Positions 40,921-53,028 of a stretch of 64,000 bases of DNA are shown here, piece by piece. The stretch comes from Gallionellales bacterium GWA2_60_18 (GTDB lineage Bacteria > Pseudomonadota > Gammaproteobacteria > Burkholderiales > Gallionellaceae): NCBI GenBank assembly GCA_001801105.1, contig MGWS01000018.1, forward strand, positions 140,330-204,329, in the 5' to 3' direction. Position numbers and translations under genes: made by a program. Numbering within the stretch: the first letter of the stretch is position 1; the number at the start of each line of letters is the position of its first letter. The notes below the pieces were generated by a model. It saw only the letters and a list, made by a program, of their open reading frames with translations. It was not told the origin of the DNA and did no database searches.

Positions 40921-41837
40921 TGGATCCTGAATCTTTAGGCAAGGTTGCGGTGCTGTTCGGCGGTAAGTCCGCCGAGCGCGAGGTGTCGCTGAAGAGCGGC
41001 AATGCGGTGCTGGCGGCGCTGAAGCGGAGCGGCGTGGACGCGCATGCTTTCGACCCCGCGGTGGAGAACCTGCACGCACTGCGCGACGAGGGCTATGAGC
41101 GCGCGTTCATCGCGCTGCACGGGCGCTATGGCGAGGACGGTACGGTGCAGGGCGCGCTGGAGCTGCTCGGCATCCCCTACACCGGCAGCGGCGTGCTCGC
41201 TTCCGCGCTGGGCATGGACAAGTGGCGTACCAAGCTGGTGTGGCAGGCGGGCGGCCTGCCGGTACCGGAATATCTGCTGGTGGACGAGGGCAGCGATTGG
41301 GAGGCGGTGGCGCGGCAGCTCGGCCTGCCGCTGTTCGTGAAGCCCGCCAACGAGGGCTCCAGCGTCGGCATCGGCAAAGCAAAGTCGGCAGGGCAATTGC
41401 AGGCGGCGTATCGCGAAGCGGCGAAGCACGACAGGCTGGTGATCGCGGAACGCTATATCGGCGGCGGCGAATACACCGTGGCGATCCTGGGTGATGCGGC
41501 GTTGCCGGCGATCAAGGTCGAGCCGGCCAGCGAGTTCTACGACTACGAGGCGAAGTATCTGCGCGACGACACGCGCTATCTGTGCCCGTGCGGCCTCTCC
41601 GCCGAGCGGGAGGCGGAGATGCAGCGTCTGGCGCAGCAGGCGTTCCGCCTGATCGGCGGACAGGGCTGGGGGCGGGTGGATTTCCTGATGGATGAAGCGG
41701 GCAAGGCGTGGCTGCTGGAAGTGAATACCTCGCCGGGGATGACCGACCACAGTCTGGTGCCGATGGCGGCGCGTCAGGCGGGAATCAGCTTCGAACAACT
41801 GGTGTTGCGCGTGCTGGAGATGACGCATGTGGGATAA
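40917..41837 (+). CDS. ddl: D-alanine-D-alanine ligase
   Basis: A 306-residue ATP-grasp enzyme that makes the D-Ala-D-Ala dipeptide for Mur[18 protein letters not shown] at the N-terminus, [26 protein letters not shown], the ATP loop [13 protein letters not shown] and the metal site [17 protein letters not shown] are diagnostic of the DdlB type found in dcw clusters. It overlaps murB by four bases and ftsQ by 11. A second ATG (40920) follows the first. Confidence 0.96.
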   Translation: MMDPESLGKVAVLFGGKSAEREVSLKSGNAVLAALKRSGVDAHAFDPAVENLHALRDEGYERAFIALHGRYGEDGTVQGALELLGIPYTGSGVLASALGMDKWRTKLVWQAGGLPVPEYLLVDEGSDWEAVARQLGLPLFVKPANEGSSVGIGKAKSAGQLQAAYREAAKHDRLVIAERYIGGGEYTVAILGDAALPAIKVEPASEFYDYEAKYLRDDTRYLCPCGLSAEREAEMQRLAQQAFRLIGGQGWGRVDFLMDEAGKAWLLEVNTSPGMTDHSLVPMAARQAGISFEQLVLRVLEMTHVG

Positions 41838-42540
41838 CGCGCCATTGCTGCGCAACATCGCCAATGCGCTGGTTTCGGGCAGCGTGCTGGCGCTGTTGTA
41901 TGGCGCGGTCCACCACACGGTGCATCGGTCCGAGACGCTGCCGTTGCGCGGGGTGCAGCTGGAGGCGGCACCGCAGCGCATCGACACGCTGGCGCTGCGG
42001 CAAGTGCTGCGCAGCGAAGCGGGCGGCAATTTTTTCACCGTTGATATCGAACGGCTGCGGCAGTCGCTGGAAAAGCTGCCCTGGGTGCGCAGCGTCAGCA
42101 TCCGGCGCGAGTTTCCGGATCGTCTCATGCTGAGCCTCGAAGAGCACCAGCCGCTGGCGCGCTGGAACCATAGTGCGCTGGTGAATACGCATGGCGAGGT
42201 GTTCGATGCCGAGAGTGCGCAGCCGCTGCCTGATTTTATCGGGCAACAGACCGGCGATGCCGGGGAGATCGCGCAACGCTACGGCGAATTCGACCGGCAG
42301 CTCGCCGCGCTGAAGCTGCGAGTGGCGCAGATCGCGTTGACGCCACGGCATGCATGGCAGCTGCGATTGAGCAACGGCATGGTGCTGGAGCTGGGGCATG
42401 AGGATATGCAGCAACGACTGGCGCGTTTCGTCACGGTATATCCGTACAGCGTCGCGATTGCGGGACAGGATACGGGGGGCGGAGATCAGGTGAAGTATGT
42501 GGATTTGCGCTATCGCAATGGTTTTGCGATCAGGGGTTAG
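41827..42540 (+). CDS. ftsQ: Cell division protein FtsQ
   Basis: A 237-residue bitopic inner-membrane protein linking early and late divisome parts. A short cytoplasmic N-terminus, one TM helix (about residues 8-27), then a POTRA domain ([18 protein letters not shown]... [20 protein letters not shown]) and the beta domain with [15 protein letters not shown] at the C-terminus. Overlaps ddl by 11 bases; ftsA starts 20 bases later. Confidence 0.94.
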   Translation: MWDNAPLLRNIANALVSGSVLALLYGAVHHTVHRSETLPLRGVQLEAAPQRIDTLALRQVLRSEAGGNFFTVDIERLRQSLEKLPWVRSVSIRREFPDRLMLSLEEHQPLARWNHSALVNTHGEVFDAESAQPLPDFIGQQTGDAGEIAQRYGEFDRQLAALKLRVAQIALTPRHAWQLRLSNGMVLELGHEDMQQRLARFVTVYPYSVAIAGQDTGGGDQVKYVDLRYRNGFAIRG

Positions 42541-42560
42541 TCGGGAGCGGAGAACGGGCG

Positions 42561-43784
42561 ATGAGTAGAAACAGGGAAAGCAAGAATCTGGTGGTCGGGC
42601 TGGATATCGGCACGTCAAAGATCGTGGCTATCGTCGGCGAGGTCAAGCCGGACGGCTCGCTGGAGGTGATCGGAATGGGCATGCACGGATCCGACGGCAT
42701 GAAAAAAGGCATGGTGGTCAACATCGAGGCCACGGTGAACGCCATCCAGCGCGCGCTGGAGGAAGCCGAGCTGATGGCCGACTGCAAGATCCACGATGTC
42801 CATACCGGCATCGCCGGCAGCCATATCCGCGGCCTCAATTCGCGCGGCATGGTGAAGATCAAGGAGAAGGAAGTGGTGCAGGCCGATATCGACCGCGTGG
42901 TCGAGACCGCCAGCTCGATCAGCCTGCCTGGCGACCAGCAGATACTGCATATCCTCGAGCAGGAATTCAGCATCGACGGGCAGGATGGCATCAAGAAACC
43001 GCTGGGCATGAGCGGCATGCGCCTGGACGTGGAGGTGCACATCGTCAGCGGCGCGGTGGCTGCGGTGCAGAACATCATGAAATGCATCCACCGCTGCGGC
43101 ATGGAGGTCAACGAGTTGATCCTGCAGCCGCTGGCGTCGAGCAAGGCGGTGCTGGCCGAGGACGAGAAGGAGTTGGGCGTGTGCCTGATCGACATCGGCG
43201 GCGGCACCACCGACATCGCTGTGTTCACCGGCGGCGCGATCCGCCATACCGCGGTGATCCCGATCGCCGGCGACCAGATCACCAACGACATCGCGATGGC
43301 GCTGCGCACGCCGACGCAGGAAGCCGATGACATCAAGATCAAGCACGGCTGCGCGCTGCGCCAACTGGCCGACGACGGCATGATCGAAGTGCCCGGCGTG
43401 GGCGAGCGCGGCCCGCGCATGCTGTCGCGCCAGACGCTGGCCGAGGTCATCGAGCCGCGCGTCGAGGAGCTGTATTCGCTGGTGCAGCAGGAGCTGCGCC
43501 GCAGCGGCTTCGAGGATCTGCTGTCCTCCGGCATCGTCATCACCGGCGGCAGCAGCGCCATGCAGGGGATGGTCGAGCTGGGCGAGGAGATATTCCACCT
43601 GCCGGTGCGACTGGGCATCCCGAAATATGTCGGCGGGCTGTCGGATGTGGTGAAGACGCCGCGCATGGCGACCGGCGTGGGATTGTTGCTGTTTGCGCTG
43701 GAACACTATCAGCGCAATGAGGAAACGCGTGCGCAGTCGAATTCATTCAAGGATGTGCTGGCAAGGATGAAGTCATGGTTCTAG
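42561..43784 (+). CDS. ftsA: Cell division protein FtsA
   Basis: A 407-residue actin-like ATPase that tethers FtsZ to the membrane. Phosphate 1 motif VGLDIGTSKIVAIVGE, the SHI-family insert domain 1C, phosphate 2 LIDIGGGTTDIAVF and the adenosine motif IVITGGSSAMQGM are intact. The C-terminal amphipathic helix (NSFKDVLARMKSWF) that binds the membrane is present. GGAG lies 12 bases before ATG at 42561. Confidence 0.96.
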   Translation: MSRNRESKNLVVGLDIGTSKIVAIVGEVKPDGSLEVIGMGMHGSDGMKKGMVVNIEATVNAIQRALEEAELMADCKIHDVHTGIAGSHIRGLNSRGMVKIKEKEVVQADIDRVVETASSISLPGDQQILHILEQEFSIDGQDGIKKPLGMSGMRLDVEVHIVSGAVAAVQNIMKCIHRCGMEVNELILQPLASSKAVLAEDEKELGVCLIDIGGGTTDIAVFTGGAIRHTAVIPIAGDQITNDIAMALRTPTQEADDIKIKHGCALRQLADDGMIEVPGVGERGPRMLSRQTLAEVIEPRVEELYSLVQQELRRSGFEDLLSSGIVITGGSSAMQGMVELGEEIFHLPVRLGIPKYVGGLSDVVKTPRMATGVGLLLFALEHYQRNEETRAQSNSFKDVLARMKSWF

Positions 43785-43836
43785 CGGTTTTTATTGTGGT
43801 TGGATTCAGGGTTGGTTTTGTAAATTTGAAAGGGGA

Positions 43837-45018
43837 ATGATGATGTCATTTGAACTATTGGAAGCTGAAACTCAGGATGCGGTGATCAAGGTGATCGGTG
43901 TGGGAGGCTGCGGCGGCAATGCAGTCGATCACATGATCGAGCAGGGGGTGCAAGGCGTCGAATTCATTGCCATCAACACCGATGCGCAGGCGCTCAAACG
44001 CAGCAAGGCGCCTACCCAGTTGCAGATCGGCGCGAACATCACCAAGGGGCTGGGTGCGGGTGCCAAGCCGTCGGTCGGCCAGGCGGCCGCAGAAGAGGAC
44101 CGCGACCGCATCAGGGAGCTGATCGTCGGCGCCAACATGGTGTTCATCACTGCCGGCATGGGCGGCGGCACCGGCACCGGTGCCGCGCCGATCGTCGCGC
44201 AGATCGCCCGCGAGCTGGATATTCTGACCGTGGCGGTGGTCACCAAGCCGTTCACCTACGAAGGCAACCGCATGCGCTTCGCCAAGGCCGGCATCGAGGC
44301 GCTGCACGAACATGTCGATTCGCTGATCATCGTGCCGAATTCCAAACTGATGGAAGTGCTGGGCTGCGATATCACGGTGCCGGAAGCGTTCAAGGCTGCC
44401 AATGGCGTGTTGCAGGGCGCGGTGGCAGGCATCGCCGAGGTGATCAACGTGCCCGGTCTGATCAACGTGGACTTCGCCGACGTGCGCACCGTGATGTCGG
44501 AGAACGGCATGGCGATGATGGGTTCGGCGATTGCCTCCGGCCCGGATCGCGCGCGCTCCGCTGCCGAGCGCGCCATTGCCAGCCCGTTGCTGGAGGACGT
44601 GGATATGTCCGGTGCGCGCGGCGTGCTGGTCAATATCACCTCCTCGAGCTGCCTGAAACTGAAGGAGATCGACGACGTGATGGAGTGCGTGCAGTTCGCC
44701 GCAGAAGAAGCGACCGTGATCGTCGGCTCGGTGTTCGACGAGATCATGGGCGACGAACTGCGCGTCACCGTGGTGGCGACCGGGCTGGGGGCTCCGCTGG
44801 CGCGCAAGCAACCCAAGCCGGAGATCGTCTATCAGAACCAGGACTATCAGCGCACTGGCACGCATGATGCGCCGATCGCCAATTCCAACATCGACTACGC
44901 CAAACTGGAGACACCTACCGCTTTTCGCACGGGTCGCCGGGAGCAGATCGAGGCGATGGAGAAATCCGGCATGGACACGCTGGACATCCCGTCGTTCCTG
45001 CGCAAGCAGGCGGATTGA
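43837..45018 (+). CDS. ftsZ: Cell division protein FtsZ
   Basis: A 393-residue tubulin-like GTPase that forms the Z-ring. IKVIGVGGCGGNAVDHM, the tubulin signature GGGTGTGAAP and NVDFADVRTVM (T7 region) are intact. A variable linker is followed by the conserved C-terminal peptide LDIPSFLRKQAD that binds FtsA. Three ATG codons in a row (43837, 43840, 43843) follow AGGGGA; the second or third has the better spacing. The 52-bp gap from ftsA is AT-rich and could hold a secondary promoter. Confidence 0.97.
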   Translation: MMMSFELLEAETQDAVIKVIGVGGCGGNAVDHMIEQGVQGVEFIAINTDAQALKRSKAPTQLQIGANITKGLGAGAKPSVGQAAAEEDRDRIRELIVGANMVFITAGMGGGTGTGAAPIVAQIARELDILTVAVVTKPFTYEGNRMRFAKAGIEALHEHVDSLIIVPNSKLMEVLGCDITVPEAFKAANGVLQGAVAGIAEVINVPGLINVDFADVRTVMSENGMAMMGSAIASGPDRARSAAERAIASPLLEDVDMSGARGVLVNITSSSCLKLKEIDDVMECVQFAAEEATVIVGSVFDEIMGDELRVTVVATGLGAPLARKQPKPEIVYQNQDYQRTGTHDAPIANSNIDYAKLETPTAFRTGRREQIEAMEKSGMDTLDIPSFLRKQAD

Positions 45019-45019
45019 A

Positions 45020-45048
45020 TGCAGGATTCGGGATTGAGGATTGAGGGC
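45020..45048. repeat. Short word-repeat in the ftsZ-lpxC spacer
   Basis: GGATTCGGGATTGAGGATTG, three variants of the word GGATT(C/G)G in a row, directly after the ftsZ stop. It has the same word-repeat look as the tracts in murD, aceE and the two spacer inverted repeats but no inverted partner here. Confidence 0.45.
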
Positions 45049-45088
45049 GTGGTAAAATTACGCCGTGATTTCAGTACACAAGACAGCG

Positions 45089-46000
45089 ATGGTTAAGCAA
45101 CGCACCCTGAAAAGCTCCGTCAGCGTGACGGGGGTCGGCCTGCACAGCGGTGCAAAGGTCACGCTCGGGTTGCGTCCGGCTCCGGCCAACACCGGCATCG
45201 TGTTCCGCCGTGTGGACGTGAAACCGGTCGAAGAGATACGCGCGCATGCCGAACTGGTGCATGACACGCGCTTGTCCACCTGCATGGAGCAGAACGGCGT
45301 GCGGATCGCCACCATCGAGCACCTGATGTCAGCTCTTGCCGGTCTCGGCGTCGACAACGCCTATGTCGATCTGGACAGCGCGGAAGTGCCGATCATGGAC
45401 GGCAGCGCGGGCACCTTTATCTTCCTGTTGCAATCGGCAGGGCTCGTCGAACAATCCGCCGCCAGAAAATTCATCCGTATCAAGAAGACCGTGGAGGTCA
45501 GGCAGGGCGACAAATGGGTGCGCTTCGAGCCTTACCACGGCTACAAGTTAGCCTTTACCATCGATTTCGCCCACCCGGTATTCGCCAATACCAAACAACA
45601 CGTGACGGTGGACCTGGGCGAGGAATCCTATGTGCGCGACATCAGCCGCGCCCGCACCTTCGGTTTCATGCAGGACGTCGAGAACATGCGCGCGCAAGGC
45701 CTGGCGCTGGGCGGTAGCCTGGACAACGCCATAGTGATGGACGAGTACCGCGTGCTGAACGCCGACGGCCTGCGTTTCGAGGACGAGTTCGTCAAGCACA
45801 AGGTGCTCGACGCGATCGGTGACCTGTATCTGCTGGGGCATCCGTTGATCGGCGCGTTCTCCGGCCACAAGTCCGGCCATGCCTTGAACAACGCGCTGTT
45901 GCGCGCCCTGCTCGCGGATGCGTCTGCCTGGGAATTTGCCACTTTCGACAGCGTTGAAGAGGCGCCCGCATTCCTGCGGCTGCAATTGCAGTCCGCATAA
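45089..46000 (+). CDS. lpxC: UDP-3-O-acyl-N-acetylglucosamine deacetylase
   Basis: A 303-residue zinc amidase, the committed step of lipid A synthesis. Zinc ligands: the histidine in [13 protein letters not shown] and the pair in [16 protein letters not shown]. The N-terminus [20 protein letters not shown] is the family start, so ATG at 45089 is preferred to the GTG at 45065. It follows ftsZ as in most proteobacteria and ends the dcw cluster. Confidence 0.96.
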   Translation: MVKQRTLKSSVSVTGVGLHSGAKVTLGLRPAPANTGIVFRRVDVKPVEEIRAHAELVHDTRLSTCMEQNGVRIATIEHLMSALAGLGVDNAYVDLDSAEVPIMDGSAGTFIFLLQSAGLVEQSAARKFIRIKKTVEVRQGDKWVRFEPYHGYKLAFTIDFAHPVFANTKQHVTVDLGEESYVRDISRARTFGFMQDVENMRAQGLALGGSLDNAIVMDEYRVLNADGLRFEDEFVKHKVLDAIGDLYLLGHPLIGAFSGHKSGHALNNALLRALLADASAWEFATFDSVEEAPAFLRLQLQSA

Positions 46001-46017
46001 TCCTTTCATTATGGCGT

Positions 46018-46218
46018 ATGTTGATCCTGCGCTTGTTCCTGATTCTGGTCATCCTGTCGCTGCTCGTCAGCGGGGGCATGTATGCCTTCACGCGCGACCG
46101 GCGCTATCTGCGCTTCGCCTGGCAGACGCTGCGCTTCACGGTGTGGCTGCTGTTGATCTTCGTGCTGCTGTTCGTGCTGGAGCGCTATGTGCTGGTGGGC
46201 TGGAGGGTCTTATTATGA
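46018..46218 (+). CDS. Small conserved-looking membrane protein
   Basis: A 66-residue protein with two hydrophobic helices (ILRLFLILVILSLLVSGGM and FTVWLLLIFVLLFVLERYV) joined by a basic loop (TRDRRYLRF), so the loop is probably cytoplasmic and both ends outside or vice versa. It starts 17 bases after lpxC and is likely co-transcribed. I do not recognise a named family and no function can be inferred. Similar tiny proteins often follow lpxC in betaproteobacteria, from memory. Confidence 0.65.
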   Translation: MLILRLFLILVILSLLVSGGMYAFTRDRRYLRFAWQTLRFTVWLLLIFVLLFVLERYVLVGWRVLL

Positions 46219-46277
46219 ATTGCCATACTGTCGCCCCGGTTGCCGCGGGCTCCTAGTCTGCCATTGTAATCAGTGCC

Positions 46278-46865
46278 ATGAAAAAAGCAGTCATTCCGAC
46301 AACGCGATCCGATCACATTCTCGATGTCCTGTTCCGCGAACATGACACCATTCATTCCGGCCTCTATCTGCTCGATCGGGTTGCCAGCATGCTCGACGCG
46401 GGCGAGCCCGTTCCGGAAGGATTCCAGCGCTGGGCAATCGAATTCCTGCGCGACTTCGCCGACCATTGCCATCACGCAAAAGAGGAGGCAATCCTTTTCC
46501 CCGCGCTGATCGGGAGGTGCGATGGTTCCATGGGCGAGGCCATCGCCGCCATGGAACGGGAGCACGCGCGTTTCAAAGGGTGCATTGCCATACTGGATTG
46601 CCTGGACCCCGGCTCGGCCAGCGATCGCGTCGAGTTTGCCCGGGTGGCGCATCGCTACGTCGAGGATATGCGGCAGCATATCTTCAGGGAGAACCGCGAG
46701 ATTTACGCTGCCGCCCGCCAGCTTTTTACCGACGAAGAACTTCGTGAACTGCTGGCGGCGGCTGATGGGAAAGGGAAAGCGGGCGCGGCACCGGGCCATG
46801 GCGAGCGTCATGTTGTCGCGCTCAGGCAATGGCAAGCCAGGCTCTTTTCGGCTGCGAACAAATGA
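46278..46865 (+). CDS. Hemerythrin HHE domain protein
   Basis: A 195-residue cytoplasmic protein with a hemerythrin-like four-helix bundle expected to bind a non-heme di-iron centre. Candidate ligands: HDTIHSG near residue 21, HCHHAKEEAILFP near residue 63, EREHARFK near residue 95 and HRYVEDMRQHIFREN near residue 128. Roles in the family include oxygen, nitric oxide or iron sensing and storage. The lysine/glycine-rich C-terminal part is not conserved-looking. It has its own short upstream gap (59 bp) from the membrane protein gene. Confidence 0.87.
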   Translation: MKKAVIPTTRSDHILDVLFREHDTIHSGLYLLDRVASMLDAGEPVPEGFQRWAIEFLRDFADHCHHAKEEAILFPALIGRCDGSMGEAIAAMEREHARFKGCIAILDCLDPGSASDRVEFARVAHRYVEDMRQHIFRENREIYAAARQLFTDEELRELLAAADGKGKAGAAPGHGERHVVALRQWQARLFSAANK

Positions 46866-46960
46866 GATTTTCGCCGGGTTCCCCCTGCATGCGGAGCCGT
46901 CTGGCTGCGGGTTGTTGCGCCAATCGCGCCTGCCTTTCATCGATAGGCGGCGTTCCTGCG

Positions 46961-47383
46961 CTAGCCTTTTTTGCGAATCATCTTCTGGAGCGCCCGCTTG
47001 AGCGGCGAGTCTTCCAGTCGGCTGCCCAGATCGCCCAGCGCATCCAGTGCCGTTTTACCGAGCCGGCGCGGGGCGTGTTGCGGCGGGCTGGCGGCGCAGG
47101 AAACTTGCACCTTGACGCGGATTCCGCTAACCTCGCAGCCCCTGTTTTGCAGCAGGACGACGAGTTCCGGCGCGAGTTGGCGCAGCTTTGCGGCGACGCT
47201 GGCGTTGGCGGCAGCGACATTGAGCATGCCGTGTTGCAGGCTCAACACCTGGCCGGACTGCGCGAGGTACGGCGGGGCGACGGCGGTGAAATGGCGTTGC
47301 AAGGCCGATAGCGCCTGCGCCTTGGTCAGTAGCGGGCGCAATTCCGGATTGCTGCCCAGCAGGGATTTGAATCGTTGTGTCAT
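46961..47383 (-). CDS. DUF721/DciA-like protein
   Basis: A 140-residue protein resembling the DciA (DUF721) helicase-loader family, which replaces DnaC in most bacteria. The visible features are an N-terminal basic helix (MTQRFKSLLG), the hydrophobic central domain (LLTKAQALSALQRHFTAVAP ... LNVAAANASVAAKLRQL) and QVSCAASPP further on. In betaproteobacteria such a gene commonly lies divergent from the M23 peptidase upstream of secA, which is the case here. ATG at 47383; the frame is open farther upstream inside the M23 gene. The match to the family is by memory. Confidence 0.72.
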   Translation of the reverse strand: MTQRFKSLLGSNPELRPLLTKAQALSALQRHFTAVAPPYLAQSGQVLSLQHGMLNVAAANASVAAKLRQLAPELVVLLQNRGCEVSGIRVKVQVSCAASPPQHAPRRLGKTALDALGDLGSRLEDSPLKRALQKMIRKKG

Positions 47384-47416
47384 GGAGCTGAAGACTCCGG
47401 AAGAAGGGGAGGAAGC

Positions 47417-48337
47417 ATGAATGTTATTCTGGTTTCCAGTCGCTTGGCAAAGACCCGCAGCATCACGCTGGGCGGCTGGCAGGTCGCACTGCTGCTGCTG
47501 ATGTTGTTCTGGCTGATGTCGGGCGCGGCTTTCACGCTGCAATATGCGATGGTACGCTTTGCGCCGGAAGGGCTGAACGATCAGATACGCGCCCTGTTGT
47601 CCAAGGTGCATAGCGACGAACGCGAAAAGCAGGAGACCTACCTGCGCAGCAGCCTGGATGCCATGGCGACACGGGTAGGGCAGATGCAGGCGCAGGTGCA
47701 GCGTCTGGATGCGCTCGGTGCGCGTTTATCCAAGCTGACCGGGATGAAGGCGGAGGAATTCCAGTTCGACCAGCCGCCCGCGCAAGGCGGCCCGCTGGTG
47801 ACGATACCCGCGCAGGAGATGTCGTTGCCCGGGCTGAGTCAGGAGCTGGAAAGATTGTCACAGGTGGTCAATGACCGCAGCGACAAGCTGATGGCGCTGG
47901 AGACGATGTTGATGCAGGACCAGTTGAGCAGCAAGCTGTTGCCTTCGGTCGCGCCGATCGACAAGGGGTGGTATTCCTCCAATTTCGGCTGGCGTCTCGA
48001 CCCGTTCACCGGCAAGCAGGCGATGCATGAAGGGATAGATTACATGGTGGAGGGGGGTACTCCCATCCACGCATCGGCGGGCGGGGTCGTGGTGTATGCG
48101 GATGCCCATCCCCAGTATGGTAATATGGTCGAAATCGATCACGGTAACGACATTGTCACACGTTACGCGCATGCTTCGCGGTTGCTGGTGAAGGTCGGCC
48201 AAGTGGTGCGGCGTGGCAACAAGATAGCCGAAGTGGGCAGCACCGGTCGTTCCACGGGCAACCATCTGCATTTTGAGATCCGCTACAGGGGCATTGCCCA
48301 GAACCCGGCGCGCTTCCTGCAAAAGGCCGCCGGCTAG
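47417..48337 (+). CDS. M23 family metallopeptidase
   Basis: A 306-residue inner-membrane anchored peptidoglycan endopeptidase or LytM-type amidase activator. One TM helix (LLLLMLFWLMSGAAFTL, about residues 24-42), a periplasmic coiled coil, and a C-terminal LytM domain. Zinc ligands appear complete: the histidine and aspartate in HEGIDYM and the pair in HLHFEIRY, so it may be an active peptidase. ATG at 47417 has GGGGAGGAAG upstream. The divergent DciA-like gene starts only 33 bases away. Next gene is secA. Confidence 0.92.
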   Translation: MNVILVSSRLAKTRSITLGGWQVALLLLMLFWLMSGAAFTLQYAMVRFAPEGLNDQIRALLSKVHSDEREKQETYLRSSLDAMATRVGQMQAQVQRLDALGARLSKLTGMKAEEFQFDQPPAQGGPLVTIPAQEMSLPGLSQELERLSQVVNDRSDKLMALETMLMQDQLSSKLLPSVAPIDKGWYSSNFGWRLDPFTGKQAMHEGIDYMVEGGTPIHASAGGVVVYADAHPQYGNMVEIDHGNDIVTRYAHASRLLVKVGQVVRRGNKIAEVGSTGRSTGNHLHFEIRYRGIAQNPARFLQKAAG

Positions 48338-48374
48338 CCCGGATATTTCATCAGGGCAATGGTTCGCGCAGGCG

Positions 48375-48402
48375 AGGGTGAGGCGATGGATTGCCTCACC
48401 CT
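48375..48402 (+). terminator. Hairpin between the M23 gene and secA
   Basis: A perfect 10-bp stem (AGGGTGAGGC / GCCTCACCCT) with an 8-base loop followed by a short T-rich run. It could end the M23 transcript or be part of the secA leader. No SecM-like coding sequence is present in this 113-base spacer. Confidence 0.5.
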
Positions 48403-48450
48403 TCATTATTTGTGATTCGCGAATTTTATCGGTTCGCAGTTTGGGAAAAC

Positions 48451-51159
<2,709 letters not shown>

Positions 51160-51174
51160 CGAAAGGAGAGCGAT

Positions 51175-51660
51175 ATGTCATTGGTGATCGATACGCTGCG
51201 CATCTCATCCATTACCGAGGAGTTGAGCGAGGCAGAAATGGGAATTCTGGCGGGGTTGTTCGAGGTGCGCGAGTTCAAGCCGGGCGAAGCCATCGTCGCA
51301 CCCGGAGCGCCCCAGTCGGATAATCTCTATATCCTCGCGCATGGCGATATCGAGGTGAAGCTGCAGAGCGAGGAAGGCGATTCCATCCTGCACGTCCTCA
51401 AGCCGGGCGACCTGGCCGGCATGATCACCTTCGTCGGCGGCGCGGCCTCGCAGGTCAGCGCGACCCTGTATGCGGTCGGTAGCACCAAGGTGCTGAGCCT
51501 GGATCGATCCCGTTTCGAGACATTGATCAACACCCATCCGATGCTGGTGTACAAGGTGATGCGCGGCCTGGCGCGCAACATGCACGGCATCGTGCGGCGC
51601 GTGAACGTGCAGAGCGCCGAACTGAGCAACTATATCTACCGCACCGGCGGACGTTATTAA
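51175..51660 (+). CDS. Cyclic nucleotide-binding domain protein
   Basis: A 161-residue protein consisting of a single cNMP-binding (CRP-like) beta-barrel domain (EFKPGEAIVAPGAPQSDNLYILAHGDIEVKL ... VLKPGDLAGMITFVGG) followed by a helix. It lacks the helix-turn-helix of CRP/FNR, so it is not a transcription factor by itself and may regulate a partner by binding a nucleotide. The phosphate-binding cassette does not show the full GELAL...R consensus. Strong AAAGGAG ribosome-binding site. It begins 15 bases after secA. Confidence 0.85.
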   Translation: MSLVIDTLRISSITEELSEAEMGILAGLFEVREFKPGEAIVAPGAPQSDNLYILAHGDIEVKLQSEEGDSILHVLKPGDLAGMITFVGGAASQVSATLYAVGSTKVLSLDRSRFETLINTHPMLVYKVMRGLARNMHGIVRRVNVQSAELSNYIYRTGGRY

Positions 51661-51661
51661 T

Positions 51662-51750
51662 CAGCTGGTAGCTTGTGGCGGGTAGCTCGTAGCTAGAAAT
51701 CGGGGTTTGCTACCAGCCACAAGCCACGGGCTACCAGCTACCCACATTTA
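51662..51750. repeat. Word-rich inverted repeat before argJ
   Basis: Left arm built from GGTAGC, GTGGC, GTAGCTCGTAGCTAG words, right arm from CTACCAGCCACAAGCCACGG, GCTACCAGCTAC, forming long imperfect complementary arms around a core TAGCTAGAAATCGGGG. Same layout and nearly the same core as 34859-34933. Confidence 0.65.
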
Positions 51751-51765
51751 AATCAGGAATAATCC

Positions 51766-52980
51766 ATGCCGGTCAATCTGACGACGCCCGTTGCGGCGCA
51801 CCTGCTGCCCGTCGCGGGCGTTTCCCTGGGCGTCGCCGAAGCGAACATCAAGCGCGAGAATCGCAAGGACCTGCTGGTGATGCAGTTGTGCGAGGGCGCG
51901 CAGGTCGCCGGCGTATTTACCACCAATCGCTTCTGTGCTGCACCGGTCACCGTCGCGCGCGAGCATCTGGTCGAGGGCTCCATCCGCGCGCTGGTGGTCA
52001 ACACCGGCAACGCCAATGCCGGCACCGGCGAACAAGGCATGCAGGACGCGCGCGCCACCTGCGCGGCACTGGCTGGGTTGCTGGGCTGCAAGCCGTCGCA
52101 GATATTGCCGTTCTCCACCGGCGTGATCATGGAGCCGCTGCCGTTGGCGAAGATCGTCGCCGGCTTGCCGCGCGCCGTGGCCAATGCGGTCGAGGACAAC
52201 TGGCACGATGCGGCGCACGCCATCATGACCACCGACATCGTCGCCAAGGCGGTGAGCAGGCAGGTGCAGCTTGGCGGCAAGACCGTCACCGTCACCGGCA
52301 TCGCCAAGGGCTCCGGCATGATCCATCCCAACATGGCCACCATGCTGGGCTATATCGCCACCGATGCGGCCATCGCGCAGCCGCTGTTGCAGCAGATGGT
52401 GCGCGCGGCGGCTGATGCCTCCTTCAACTGCATCACCGTGGACGGCGACACCTCCACCAACGACGCGCTGATGCTGATCGCCAGCGGCAGGAGCGGCGTC
52501 GCCATCGACCAGGCGAACCGCGCCGCGATGCAGGCGGCCATCAGCGAAGTCGCCGTCTGGCTGGCGCAGGCCATCGTGCGCGACGGCGAGGGCGCCACCA
52601 AGTTCATCACCGTGCGCGTCGAGGGCGGCAAAGACGAGGCCGAATGCCGCAAGATCGGCTACGCCATCGCCCGCTCGCCGCTGGTCAAGACCGCCTTCTT
52701 CGCCTCTGACCCCAACCTCGGGCGCATCCTCGCCGCCATCGGCTACGCGGGCGTGGACGACCTCGATGTCGAAAAGCTGAAGCTGTATCTCGACGATGTG
52801 CTGGTGGCCGAGAACGGCGGGCGCGCGGCAAGCTACCGCGAGGAAGACGGGCAGCGCGTGATGCGGCAGAGCGATATCGCCATCCGCGTGGCGCTGGATC
52901 GCGGGGCCGCGGCGGCAACTTTGTGGACCTGCGATTTTTCCTACGATTACGTGAAGATCAACGCGAGCTATCGCAGTTAG
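51766..52980 (+). CDS. argJ: Bifunctional ornithine acetyltransferase / N-acetylglutamate synthase
   Basis: A 404-residue cytoplasmic arginine-synthesis enzyme that recycles the acetyl group from N-acetylornithine to glutamate. ArgJ precursors self-cleave at an Ala-Thr pair; the motif [21 protein letters not shown] is intact, with the nucleophilic threonine. [26 protein letters not shown] and the C-terminal [15 protein letters not shown] are signatures. CAGGAA precedes ATG at 51766. Confidence 0.96.
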   Translation: MPVNLTTPVAAHLLPVAGVSLGVAEANIKRENRKDLLVMQLCEGAQVAGVFTTNRFCAAPVTVAREHLVEGSIRALVVNTGNANAGTGEQGMQDARATCAALAGLLGCKPSQILPFSTGVIMEPLPLAKIVAGLPRAVANAVEDNWHDAAHAIMTTDIVAKAVSRQVQLGGKTVTVTGIAKGSGMIHPNMATMLGYIATDAAIAQPLLQQMVRAAADASFNCITVDGDTSTNDALMLIASGRSGVAIDQANRAAMQAAISEVAVWLAQAIVRDGEGATKFITVRVEGGKDEAECRKIGYAIARSPLVKTAFFASDPNLGRILAAIGYAGVDDLDVEKLKLYLDDVLVAENGGRAASYREEDGQRVMRQSDIAIRVALDRGAAAATLWTCDFSYDYVKINASYRS

Positions 52981-53028
52981 CGCGTCATTCGCCAAGCCAA
53001 GGCGCCGCGCCAACCATCCGGAGTCTAG

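Noticed and set aside
48338..48450. SecM-like arrest peptide upstream of secA
   Set aside because: The spacer is 113 bases long and holds a hairpin but no open frame with an arrest motif.
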